In this document: piece by piece, positions 15,888 to 24,300 of the stretch
Position numbering within the stretch: position 1 is the first letter of the stretch
How the letters are laid out: every line of letters begins with the position of its first letter
Assembly (NCBI RefSeq): GCF_015645445.1
Contig: NZ_JADOGI010000003.1
Location: 62,001 to 126,000 of the forward strand
Origin: Nonomuraea cypriaca
GTDB lineage: Bacteria > Actinomycetota > Actinomycetes > Streptosporangiales > Streptosporangiaceae
DNA: 64,000 nucleotides
Direction: 5' to 3'
Position numbers and translations under genes: made by a program
The notes under the pieces: generated by a model
Database searches by the model: none
Seen by the model: the letters and a program-made list of their open reading frames with translations, nothing else
What the model was told of the DNA's origin: nothing

Positions 15888-16877
15888 TCAGCGGTTCTGC
15901 AGGACGACGTCGGGCGCCCGGACGGCCCCGAGCACCCTGGTGATGATCGTGTCGGCGTCGACGTCGTCCGCGAGGCCCTCGTAGGACAGCACGAGGCGGT
16001 GGCGCAGCACGTCGAGCGCGAGCTCGGACAGGTCGTGTGGCAGGACGTAGTCGCGGCCGCGCAGGAACGCCAGCGCCCGGGCGCCCGTGACGAGCGCGAT
16101 GGACGCCCGCGGGCTCGCCCCGTAGGTGACGTACCGTTCCAGCTCGCCGAGCCCGGCCGTCGCCGGGGAACGCGTCACGGAGACCAGCCGTACCGCGTAG
16201 TCGACGATCGCCGGATCGACGTACACCTTCTGGGCGTCGGCCCGCATCGCGATCAGATCCTCGGCCGTCACCATCGGCTGTGGCGGCTCCGGCGGACGCA
16301 GCGCCCGCCCGACGATCGCCTGCTCTTCGGCCTGCGTCGGATAGTCGACGACCACCTTCATCATGAAACGGTCGACCTGCGCTTCGGGCAGCGGGTAGGT
16401 GCCCTCCGACTCGATCGGGTTCTCCGTCGCCATGACCAGGAACGGCTCGGGCACCCGGAACGTCTCACGGCCGATCGTCACCTGATGCTCCTGCATCACC
16501 TCCAGCAGGGCGCTCTGCACCTTGGCGGGGGCGCGGTTGATCTCGTCGGCCAGCAGTAGGTTCGCGAACACCGGGCCGAGTTCGGTTCGGAACTCCCCGG
16601 AGTGCTGGTGGTAGACCCGCGTGCCCACGAGGTCGGCCGGCACCAGGTCGGGGGTGAACTGGACGCGCTGGAAACTCCCGGCGATCGCGGCGGCCAGCGA
16701 CCTCACCGCGAGCGTCTTCGCCAGGCCCGGCACGCCCTCGACGAGCAGGTGACCGTCGGCGATCAGCGCGACGGCCATGCGCTCCAGCAGCACGTCCTGC
16801 CCGACGATCGTGCGTTTGACCTCGAACAGCACCTGTTCGAGCGGATGAGCCGACTCCGGGGACTTGGTCGAGGTCAT
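15888..16877 (-). CDS. MoxR family AAA+ ATPase
   Basis: A MoxR ATPase of about 329 residues with Walker A GVPGLAKT (about residues 48-55), Walker B LLLADEINRAP, sensor 1 MATENPIESEGTYPLPEAQVDRF and the C-terminal lid domain. It probably remodels a client presented by the VWA proteins. ATG 16877 is preferred over the longer frame from 16952 because AGAAGGAAG sits just upstream and the conserved sequence begins after it. It lies 25 bases after the protease gene and heads MoxR-DUF58-(stub)-VWA-VWA. Confidence 0.92.
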   Translation of the reverse strand: MTSTKSPESAHPLEQVLFEVKRTIVGQDVLLERMAVALIADGHLLVEGVPGLAKTLAVRSLAAAIAGSFQRVQFTPDLVPADLVGTRVYHQHSGEFRTELGPVFANLLLADEINRAPAKVQSALLEVMQEHQVTIGRETFRVPEPFLVMATENPIESEGTYPLPEAQVDRFMMKVVVDYPTQAEEQAIVGRALRPPEPPQPMVTAEDLIAMRADAQKVYVDPAIVDYAVRLVSVTRSPATAGLGELERYVTYGASPRASIALVTGARALAFLRGRDYVLPHDLSELALDVLRHRLVLSYEGLADDVDADTIITRVLGAVRAPDVVLQNR

Positions 16878-16902
16878 GGTCTTCCTTCTCGTGACGCTTC
16901 GG

Positions 16903-17697
16903 TCAGATCTCAGGCCCGCCGCCCGGCGGGCCGTCGCCTTCGCTACCACCAAGGGCCGCGCCGATCGGCACCGCGAACGCGATGCCGGCGAACGCCTCGT
17001 CGCCTCCCGGGTCGGCGATCGATACCACGATCCCGATGACCAGGCCGCGAGCGTCCAGGAGGGGACCGCCGGAGCTGCCCGGGTTGACGGAGGCGTCGAA
17101 TTGGATGAGCCCGCTCAGGTCGCCCTCTTCCGCGGACCGGTTCAGGCCCGACACAACGCCGGTGGAGACGCTGTAGGTCAGGCCCAGCGGATTGCCGATC
17201 GCCACGACGGGCGCGCCCACGGCCGCGCCGCCGCCGAGCGTCGCCGGGACGACGATCTCCGGCAGCTCCGCGGGCTTGAGGGTCGCGACGTCGCGCCGGG
17301 GATTCGACGACGAGACGACGGCCTTCGCCTTGGTGCCGTCAGCGAACGTCACGGTGACGTCCTCCGTGCCTTTGACGACGTGGTACGCCGTCAGAATCGT
17401 TCCGTCCTCGGCCGCGATCACCCCGGTTCCGAGTGACTTCCCGGCCTGGATGACCGCCACCGACGGCCCGGCCCTCTTGAAGACCTCGGACACCGTGAGC
17501 GTCGCACTGGGCGTCGGTGCCGGCGTCGCGCTCGGCGCGGGCGCGGCCCCCGCACCGTTCCCACCGCTGCTTCCCAGCCAGTACGCCAGCACCGCCACGA
17601 CGACAATGGCGCCGCCCGCGACGACAAGCCGCCGAGACCTCCCGGCCCCGGCTCCCTGAGCCTCGGCCGCATCGGCCTCCTGCGGCGCGCGCTCCAT
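16903..17697 (-). CDS. Membrane-anchored trypsin-like serine protease (HtrA/DegP-like, no PDZ)
   Basis: A 264-residue protein with a cytoplasmic head, one membrane helix (LVVAGGAIVVVAVLAYWLG, about residues 24-42), a Pro/Ala/Thr linker and a chymotrypsin-fold domain. The catalytic triad is visible: His in ILTAYHVVKG, Asp in RRDVATLK, Ser in NPGSSGGPLL. It lacks a PDZ domain. Start ATG 17697 (or the adjacent GTG 17700) is chosen over a longer frame reaching 17889, whose extra residues are not conserved-looking. It precedes MoxR on the same strand and may process envelope clients of the same system. Confidence 0.85.
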   Translation of the reverse strand: MERAPQEADAAEAQGAGAGRSRRLVVAGGAIVVVAVLAYWLGSSGGNGAGAAPAPSATPAPTPSATLTVSEVFKRAGPSVAVIQAGKSLGTGVIAAEDGTILTAYHVVKGTEDVTVTFADGTKAKAVVSSSNPRRDVATLKPAELPEIVVPATLGGGAAVGAPVVAIGNPLGLTYSVSTGVVSGLNRSAEEGDLSGLIQFDASVNPGSSGGPLLDARGLVIGIVVSIADPGGDEAFAGIAFAVPIGAALGGSEGDGPPGGGPEI

Positions 17698-18066
17698 CAC
17701 CCCATATTTATAAAAATCAGCGAAAAGTGCTACAAATCCCGCCTGAAAACTCCATGAGAACCGGTCCCCACAGCCCCACGCGCGCAACACGGAGACGTGA
17801 TCATGTGCCCCACGGACCCGGTCCGGGAGGCACACGCTCGTGTCCAGCTGGGCACGCGACGCGCTCACGGGCAGGGACCAGCCAGGCACTCGTCTCTTTT
17901 ATCAACTGTGAAATCGGACATCTTGACAGCTCACTTGTCCGGGTGTCACCATCGCAAACAATCCGAAACAATGCCGAAATAGCTCCACTTGTCGTACATA
18001 ACGTCAAGTGCAAGGAGCTGCGCGCGCCTTGCCTGACTCAACCCCCCAGGTCAGGAAAGTAAGCAC
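17698..18066. other. Divergent intergenic region with an inverted repeat
   Basis: There is no supported gene. An inverted repeat with 9-base arms (17986-17994 and 18002-18010, one mismatch) and a 7-base loop lies 57 bases before the next rightward gene, and is a candidate operator. A TTGACA occurs at about 17924 without a convincing -10. Confidence 0.45.
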
Positions 18067-18621
18067 ATGGCAGCACACCTGTTCACGGCCTTACTTCTGG
18101 CGCTACCCAGCGTCACGCCCGCGACCGCCGCCGCGACGGCACCGGACATCCCACCTGGCGACTATCAGCAGGTCCAGCTGGCGACCGGCCCGCCCGAGAT
18201 CGGCGAGGCGATGTCCCTGGCCGTCCTCCCCGACAGAGGAGTCCTCCACACGGCCCGCGACGGCACGGTCAGGCATACCGACCCGGCCGGCAACACCAAG
18301 GTCGCCGGCAAGCTGGATGTCTATACCCACGACGAGGAGGGCCTGCAGGGGATCGCCGCCGACCCCGCCTTCGCCACCAACCGCGCCCGCGTGTCGGCGG
18401 GCGCGCCTGGGGGAACGATCGAGGTGCGCGCGGGCTCGGCCACCGGCACCCTGCTCGGAACCCTGACCGTGCGGAACACCGGCGGCTGGGACACCTTCGC
18501 GAACGTCTCGGCGAACCTGTCCGACACCCCTTCCGGCACCACGACCCTCTTCCTCTTGTTCAAGGGGATGACCGGACAGGGAAACCTGCTCGACGTCGAC
18601 ACCTTCACCCTCACGAGGTAG
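18067..18621 (+). pseudogene. PQQ-type sugar dehydrogenase N-terminus fused to a CBM6 C-terminus
   Basis: A secreted 184-residue product. After a signal peptide (cut near TAAA-TAP), residues 28-100 match the first blade of glucose/sorbosone dehydrogenase-like propellers (PEIGEAMSLAVLPDRGVLHT and DVYTHDEEGLQGIAADPAFA). At NRARVSAG the sequence becomes the second half of a CBM6 carbohydrate-binding module (GGTIEVRAGSATGTLLGTL to DVDTFTLTR), very like that of the next gene (GGTIQIRSGSATGTLLGTV). The rest of the dehydrogenase and the first half of the CBM6 are absent, so one in-frame deletion is inferred. Neither half should fold normally. AGGAAAG precedes ATG 18067. Confidence 0.7.
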
Positions 18622-18629
18622 GCACCGGG

Positions 18630-20714
18630 ATGCGTCACTTCATAGGAATCGTCCTCGCTCTGCTCATGTGCATGGTCACTCCCGTGGCCGCCACCGCCGA
18701 CGCCGCCGCTTACCAGGTGCTGGTCTTCTCCAAGACGGCCGGCTTCCGGCACGACTCCATCCCGGCCGGTGTCGAGGCGGTCAGGAGCCTCGGCGCGGCC
18801 AACGGCTTCACCGTCACCGCCACCGAGGACGCGGCCGCCTTCACCACGGCCAACCTGGCCGGTTACCGGGCCGTGGTGTTCCTCAGCACCACCGGCGACG
18901 TGCTGAACGACGGCCAGCAGGCCGCGTTGCAGTCGTACGTGGATGGTGGCGGCGGTTTCGTCGGCGTGCACGCGGCCGCCGACACCGAGTACGGCTGGCC
19001 GTACTACGGGCAGCTCGTCGGCGCCTGGTTCAAGAGCCACCCGGCCATCCAGCAGGCGGTGATCAGGAACGAGGACCGGTCGCACCCGGCCACCGCGCAT
19101 CTAGGGGCGACCTGGACTCGCACGGACGAGTGGTACGACTACCGCACCAACCCGCGCCCCAACGTGAAGGTGCTGCAGACCCTCGACGAGAGCACCTACA
19201 CCGGCGGCACGATGGGCGCCGACCACCCCATCACGTGGTACCACACTCAGGGCAGCGGCAGATCGTTCTACACCGGCCTCGGCCACACCGTCGAATCGTA
19301 CGGTGACGGTGATTTCCGGCGGCTCCTGCTCGGCGGCATCCAGTACGCGGCCGGCGTGACCGCCGTACCGTCCGCGATCGAGGGCGAGGCGTACACCTCC
19401 GGTCAGGGCGTGCAGATCGCCGACCACGCGCCCGCCAGCGGCGGCAGGACGCTCGGCCATATCGACAACGGCGACTGGTCGGGATACTCCCAGGTCAGCA
19501 CGGCCAACGCGAGGACCTTCAGCGCCCGGATCTCCTCCGCGGGCGCGGGCGGCACCATCCAGATCCGCTCCGGCTCGGCCACCGGCACCCTGCTCGGCAC
19601 GGTCGCCGTCCCGGTCACGGGCGGCTGGGAGAGCTTCCAGACCGTCACCACGACCCTGACCGGCACCGGTTCAGGCCCGCTGTTCCTCGTCTTCGCGGGC
19701 GGCGCGGGCGCCCTGTTCGACATCGACACCTTCACCCTGAGCACCGAGACGGCGCGGGCGCAGGTCTCACCGAACGTGCATGTCTTCTACTACCCCTGGT
19801 ACGGCAGCCCGTCCGTGAGTGGCGCCTGGCGGCACTGGCAGCAGGGCGGCCGCACCCCGCCCGCGGACATCGGCGCCGACCTCTACCCCAAGCTCGGCCC
19901 CTACGACTCCGGCGACCCGGCCGCGATCGACCAGCACATGCGGTGGATCAGGCAGTCGGGCACGGGCGTGCTCGTCTACAGCTGGTGGGGGCGCGGCGGT
20001 TATGAGGACAATGTGGCACGCCAGGTCCTGGACGCCGCCCAGCGCGAGGGCATCAAGGTCGCCTGGCACATCGAGCCGTACGCGAACCGCACCGCGGCGT
20101 CCGTCGTGTCCGACATCGCATACCTCAACCAGACCTACGGCTCGCACCCCGCCTACTACCGGCACGGCAACCGCCCCGCCTTCTACGTCTTCGAAAGCCT
20201 GAAGATCACCGACTGGACCGCGCTCGACCAGGTCAACGGCGCCAACATCATCCTCGCCCAGACCACCGACACCTCCAAGATCGCGCATTTCTCCGGCATG
20301 TACACCTACGACGCGATCGCCGGCGCCACCGCCCCCGGCTGGCAGCAGGCCGCCGCCTACGCCAAGCAGCACGACCTGATCTGGGCGCCGTCGGTCGGCC
20401 CCGGCTACATCGACGACCGCGCCGTCCCCGGCAACACGACCCCGACCCTGGCCCGCGACAACGGCGCGACCTACGACAGGGAGTGGACCAACGCCATCGG
20501 CACCGCCCCGACCTGGGTGTCGATCACGTCGTTCAACGAATGGCACGAGGGCAGCGTGATCGAGCCCGCCGTCGCCAGGTCCGGATACCAGAGCTTCGAC
20601 GGCGCGTACGGCAGGACGGGCGCCGCCGCCGAGACCGCGTACCTGGATCGCACGCGCCACTGGGCCGAGCGGTTCCAACCCTTGAACGCACCGGCCAGCC
20701 CGTTGCCGAGGTAA
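18630..20714 (+). CDS. Secreted ThuA - CBM6 - GH99-like protein
   Basis: A 694-residue protein in three parts after a signal peptide (cut near ATADA). Residues 30-235 are a ThuA/trehalose-utilisation glutamine-amidotransferase-like domain (VLVFSKTAGFRHDSIPAG, GGGGFVGVHAAADTEYGWPY). Residues 245-375 are a CBM6. Residues 380-685 resemble GH99 endo-alpha-mannosidases: HVFYYPWYGSP at the start, AWHIEPYANR, and SFNEWHEGSVIEPA with the two catalytic Glu residues spaced as in NEWHE. GH99 enzymes cut within mannose-containing glycans through an unusual mechanism. The last residues (LNAPASPLPR) look replaced, because the 3' end runs directly into a reversed permease remnant. It lies 8 bases after the previous remnant and was probably co-transcribed with it. 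Confidence 0.82.
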   Translation: MRHFIGIVLALLMCMVTPVAATADAAAYQVLVFSKTAGFRHDSIPAGVEAVRSLGAANGFTVTATEDAAAFTTANLAGYRAVVFLSTTGDVLNDGQQAALQSYVDGGGGFVGVHAAADTEYGWPYYGQLVGAWFKSHPAIQQAVIRNEDRSHPATAHLGATWTRTDEWYDYRTNPRPNVKVLQTLDESTYTGGTMGADHPITWYHTQGSGRSFYTGLGHTVESYGDGDFRRLLLGGIQYAAGVTAVPSAIEGEAYTSGQGVQIADHAPASGGRTLGHIDNGDWSGYSQVSTANARTFSARISSAGAGGTIQIRSGSATGTLLGTVAVPVTGGWESFQTVTTTLTGTGSGPLFLVFAGGAGALFDIDTFTLSTETARAQVSPNVHVFYYPWYGSPSVSGAWRHWQQGGRTPPADIGADLYPKLGPYDSGDPAAIDQHMRWIRQSGTGVLVYSWWGRGGYEDNVARQVLDAAQREGIKVAWHIEPYANRTAASVVSDIAYLNQTYGSHPAYYRHGNRPAFYVFESLKITDWTALDQVNGANIILAQTTDTSKIAHFSGMYTYDAIAGATAPGWQQAAAYAKQHDLIWAPSVGPGYIDDRAVPGNTTPTLARDNGATYDREWTNAIGTAPTWVSITSFNEWHEGSVIEPAVARSGYQSFDGAYGRTGAAAETAYLDRTRHWAERFQPLNAPASPLPR

Positions 20715-20800
20715 CGCCGCAGCAGCACGAACAACGCCACGGCCGGCAGCACGAACAGCCGGCCCGTCGCCCACCGCGGCCGGCGTGGGCGGCGGGCGGC
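20685..20800 (-). pseudogene. C-terminal remnant of a sugar ABC permease
   Basis: On the minus strand the segment reads GRLFVLPAVALFVLLRRYL then GNGLAGAFKG, the standard last helix and tail of MalG/UgpE-type permeases (usually ending at -AFKG or similar). The stop codon is missing: the frame runs on into the antisense of the GH99 gene. Upstream, the rest of the permease is gone. I read it as a one-sided deletion remnant; the evidence is about 30 residues long. Confidence 0.45.
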
Positions 20801-20929
20801 CACCAGGCCGGTTACTTCAAAGAATCCAGAAATGCCTTGATTGCGTCCCGGGAAACGTGGTCAAGTCGTCGTCTGAAAATCTTCGTTGGTAAGGGTGGTG
20901 AAGTTGGTCAAGCGTGGTGAAGAAGGGGT

Positions 20930-21028
20930 GTCGCTACCGCCGACCGGCTGCGTGCCCAGCTTCAGGGCGACCTCGGCGCGGCGCTGGGGCACCTCTCCGA
21001 GCGATTGCCGGGCAACGAGGTGACCTGA
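20930..21028 (+). pseudogene. 3' fragment of a YbaB/EbfC-like DNA-binding protein gene
   Basis: The frame VATADRLRAQLQGDLGAA then LGHLSERLPGNEVT ends at TGA 21026-21028, overlapping the ATG of the next gene. Short helical tails like this end YbaB/EbfC-family proteins that commonly precede WXG100-like genes in actinomycete secretion or toxin loci. Its start and most of the protein are missing. Confidence 0.4.
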
Positions 21029-21345
21029 TGGCCCAGCCGTTGAGGATCGAGCGCCGACTGGTCGACGACGGCCTGGCGCTCTGGAGCGGCATGGCCGCTG
21101 AATTGGAGAGCGCGGTCACCGTCGCTGTCACCCGCATCGAACAACTGCACGCCGCCGCGCCATGGGGCGACGACGCTTCGGCGAGGGAATTTCTGCAGGC
21201 GTATATGGCGGAAAACGGGCCTAATGTCCTGATCTCCTGGTCCAAGAGTCAAATCGGCCAGATCATCGACACCGGGACGGCGGTGCGGCAGAGCGTCGAC
21301 GGCTCGGCCGAGGCGGACGCAGAGGCGTTCACGAGACGGACGTAG
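21028..21345 (+). CDS. Small WXG100-like helical protein of the toxin locus
   Basis: A 105-residue, mostly helical protein with no signal peptide. Size, position and heptad-like helices (DDGLALWSGMAAELESAVTV, then IEQLHAAAPWGDDASAREFL) resemble ESX/WXG100-type partners of type VII secretion, though the strict WxG turn is replaced by an APWGDD segment. ATG 21028 is chosen because it overlaps the stop of the YbaB-like fragment (TGATG), a typical coupled start; upstream residues in a longer frame are basic and not protein-like. It lies 45 bases before the large toxin gene and may act as its chaperone or co-secreted partner. Confidence 0.65.
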   Translation: MAQPLRIERRLVDDGLALWSGMAAELESAVTVAVTRIEQLHAAAPWGDDASAREFLQAYMAENGPNVLISWSKSQIGQIIDTGTAVRQSVDGSAEADAEAFTRRT

Positions 21346-21390
21346 CGGTTTGACGGCAGCTCAAGGGCACGGGGGAAGGTCGAGACAGGT

Positions 21391-24300
21391 GTGGCCATAG
21401 ACGCGGGAGCGGGCCGCAACGTCAGTTCTCCTGTCACAAGTACGCCCGACAACCTGGACGTCACCATCGGCAGCGAGGGATACGCCGCCGATGTCACCAA
21501 GGCATGGGGTGAGAACCTGCCGCCACTGGCCGACGCACTGATCGCACTGATCTCGAGCGGGCGGCTGTGGCCGACGGCCAGCGAGAGCGGTGAGGCGGCG
21601 CTGGCTCTCGCGTTCCAGGACCTGGGGACCGCCCTGTCGGCTGCCACCGAACCCCTTGGCAGGGCGAGCGGCAAGATCTTGGACGGGTACGACGGGCCCG
21701 CCGCGAATGCCTTCCGCGAGCAGGCGGAGCGGCTAGGTTCAGGTGAGTCAGGGTTGGCCGCGGCGGCCCGGCTGGCGCACGGCTACGCCCTCCAGCACGA
21801 CAGTTACGCCCGTGAGATCCAGTACGCCAAGCTCTCGATCAACATCGGCTTCTGGGTGACGCTCTCCTCCGCGCTGGTGGCGGCGCTGGCCACGTTCTTC
21901 AGTGCCGGTGCCACGGCGCCCTTGCTTGGGCCGTATGCGAGGGTGTTGCGCCGGTTCCTGGATCGGATCTTCACAAGGCTTGACAACGCCGCGAGTGTCC
22001 GCTTCGCCGGGGCGGTGACGCCGAAGTTCGGTGCCGTGAATGTTGCCCGCCTCAGCGCCGCGCCGGGGGCGAAAGGGCTGCTCGCCAGGGCTGTTGCGAG
22101 CCATGCGCTGAGGGAGGTGCCCGAGGAGGTCGCCGAGGGCCTGCTGATCGACGGGTACGCCCAGGCCGTGCAGCGGCGGCTGGGGACGCGTACCTCGTGG
22201 GACGGCAGGCGGACGCTGGCCACGGCGCTCGGCGACGCCGGAGGCGCTGTTCTCGCGTCGCAGATCGCGCGGCCGGTGTCCCGGTTGGTGGGCGGCATGC
22301 CGGGAATCAGGGCCCTGAACTCGGCCGCCGGGGACGCGCCTGGAATCCTCAACGCCCTGCGCCGTTACCCTGGTCGAGCCGTCCAGGCGGGGCTGGTCAA
22401 TGGTGCCGTGTCGCTGCCGGCCGGCTTCATGGCCAACGGGGTCGTGTATGGCCAGTGGGGTCTGGCTTCGCCCGGTGAGGTGCTGGGAAGCATGGTGGCC
22501 GGGGCCGGTCGGACGAACACGATCAGTCCGTTCAGCGTCGACGCGGTCAGCGCGATCGCTCACCCGGGAGCCACGTTGGAGGCCGCTGATGCGGCCGCTG
22601 CCGCTTCGGACGCGGCACGCGCGCCCGGCAGCGGTACTGCGGGCGGTGCGGCGGCCTTGTCAGGCTCTCCGAGCATATCTTCAGGAACGAACGATACCGC
22701 CGGGCCATCGGGCGGTACGGCGAGTGGATCCGGAGGCGGCGGGCCTGCCCCTGCGGCGTCCGCTCCCTTTCCCAACACACTGGCCGACGCGCTCACCGGC
22801 GCAGCGGCCCCGGCGCAGCAGACGTCGGCACAGGCCCCGGCACAGCAGGCCCCGGCGCAGCAGGCGGCGTCGGCACAGCAGGCCCCGGCGCACGGGCGGC
22901 CGGGCCTCGGTCCGCCCACGTCCCCGGAGCCGTCAACCGGATCGGCCTCGGCGCCTGCCGACTCGACGCCGGCCTCCCGCGGGTCGGGGCCAGGCGTGGA
23001 AGGGCCGTCGGCAACAATCGCCGGACCGGCACCAAGCCCGGCAACGACCGCACCGGCGCCAGGCCCGACAACAGGCGGACCGGCAACGACCGCACCGGCG
23101 CCAGGCTCGACGACGAGTGGACCGGCAACGACTGCACCGGCGCCGGGCCCGACAACGAGTGGACCGGCGCCAGGACCTTCAGCGGCGGCGGGGCCAGGGC
23201 CCACTACCAGCGGCAACGGGTGGCCTTCCCCATCAGCGCAAGCGACACAGGGGCCCGTCGACGGACCGGCGTCCCCTTCCGCACTACAGGCAGCATCCGC
23301 CCGTGACAACGTGGTGCCGTCCCCAAGAGAACTCGCCTTGGCGCTCAGCGGCGCTTCTCACCCTCCCCAGCAGGTCACCCCCGGCGATCCGGCGACAGCC
23401 GCCCCTTCCGATACCGCTCGATCTCCGCACGGCCACGCAGCACACCAGGCCCCGTCGCAGAACCCTCGGCCCGCACCCGACCATGTGCTCACCGAGGAAG
23501 AACACCGGCGGATCTTTCATGAGCGGATCGTGCCCAGCATGCTGTCAGGGGCCACGCGATCCATTGAGCCGACGATGATCGTGGTCGGCGGCCAACCGGG
23601 AGCAGGCAAGTCGACCACTATCGCCCGGCTCCATGACGATCTCCAGGACCGGGGCGGCGCCGTACGGATCATCGTCGACGACTACAAGGCTTTCCACCCC
23701 GGCTACGACCAGTTGCTCGCGTGGGACGACATCGCCGCCAACGCCCTCATTCAGCCGATCGCCAAGAAATGGCAGTCGATGGCCTTCGACTACGTCATCG
23801 AACGACACTACAACGTGATCGTCGAAGCCACCCTGGGCAATCCGGAAGACGCCCGGGAATTCATCCAGCATTTCACGGGCCACGGCTATCGGGTAGAGAC
23901 CGAGTTCGTCGCGACGGCCGGACCGCAAAGCCGGCTGTCGATCCTCACCCGTTATTTAGGGGAAAAGGTCAGTGAGGGGGCCGGCCGCTTCGTGCCGGCC
24001 GGTGACCATGACAGCCGATTCGCTGGATCCGCGGAAACGGCGGCCCAGTTGGAGTCCGACGATCCTCCGGTTCAGGTCGACGCCATCCGGGTCCGGCTTC
24101 GTACCGGAGAGACGATCTTCGCCAACGAGCGCGGTCCCGACGGCGCGTGGACCAGCGCGAGAGGCGCTCGAGACGCCCTGCTCACCGAGCGGGAGCGCCC
24201 TTGGAGCCGCGCCGAACGGCAGGCCTTCACCCGCCGGCTGAACGACCTGCGCGCCACCCTGGAGAAGCAGCGCCGAGAGCATCCTGACAGCCCCGCGACC

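Noticed and set aside
22800-23170. Repeats considered as a CRISPR array
   Set aside because: They are in-frame, contiguous 42-base and shorter units without spacers, encoding a Pro/Ala/Thr linker.
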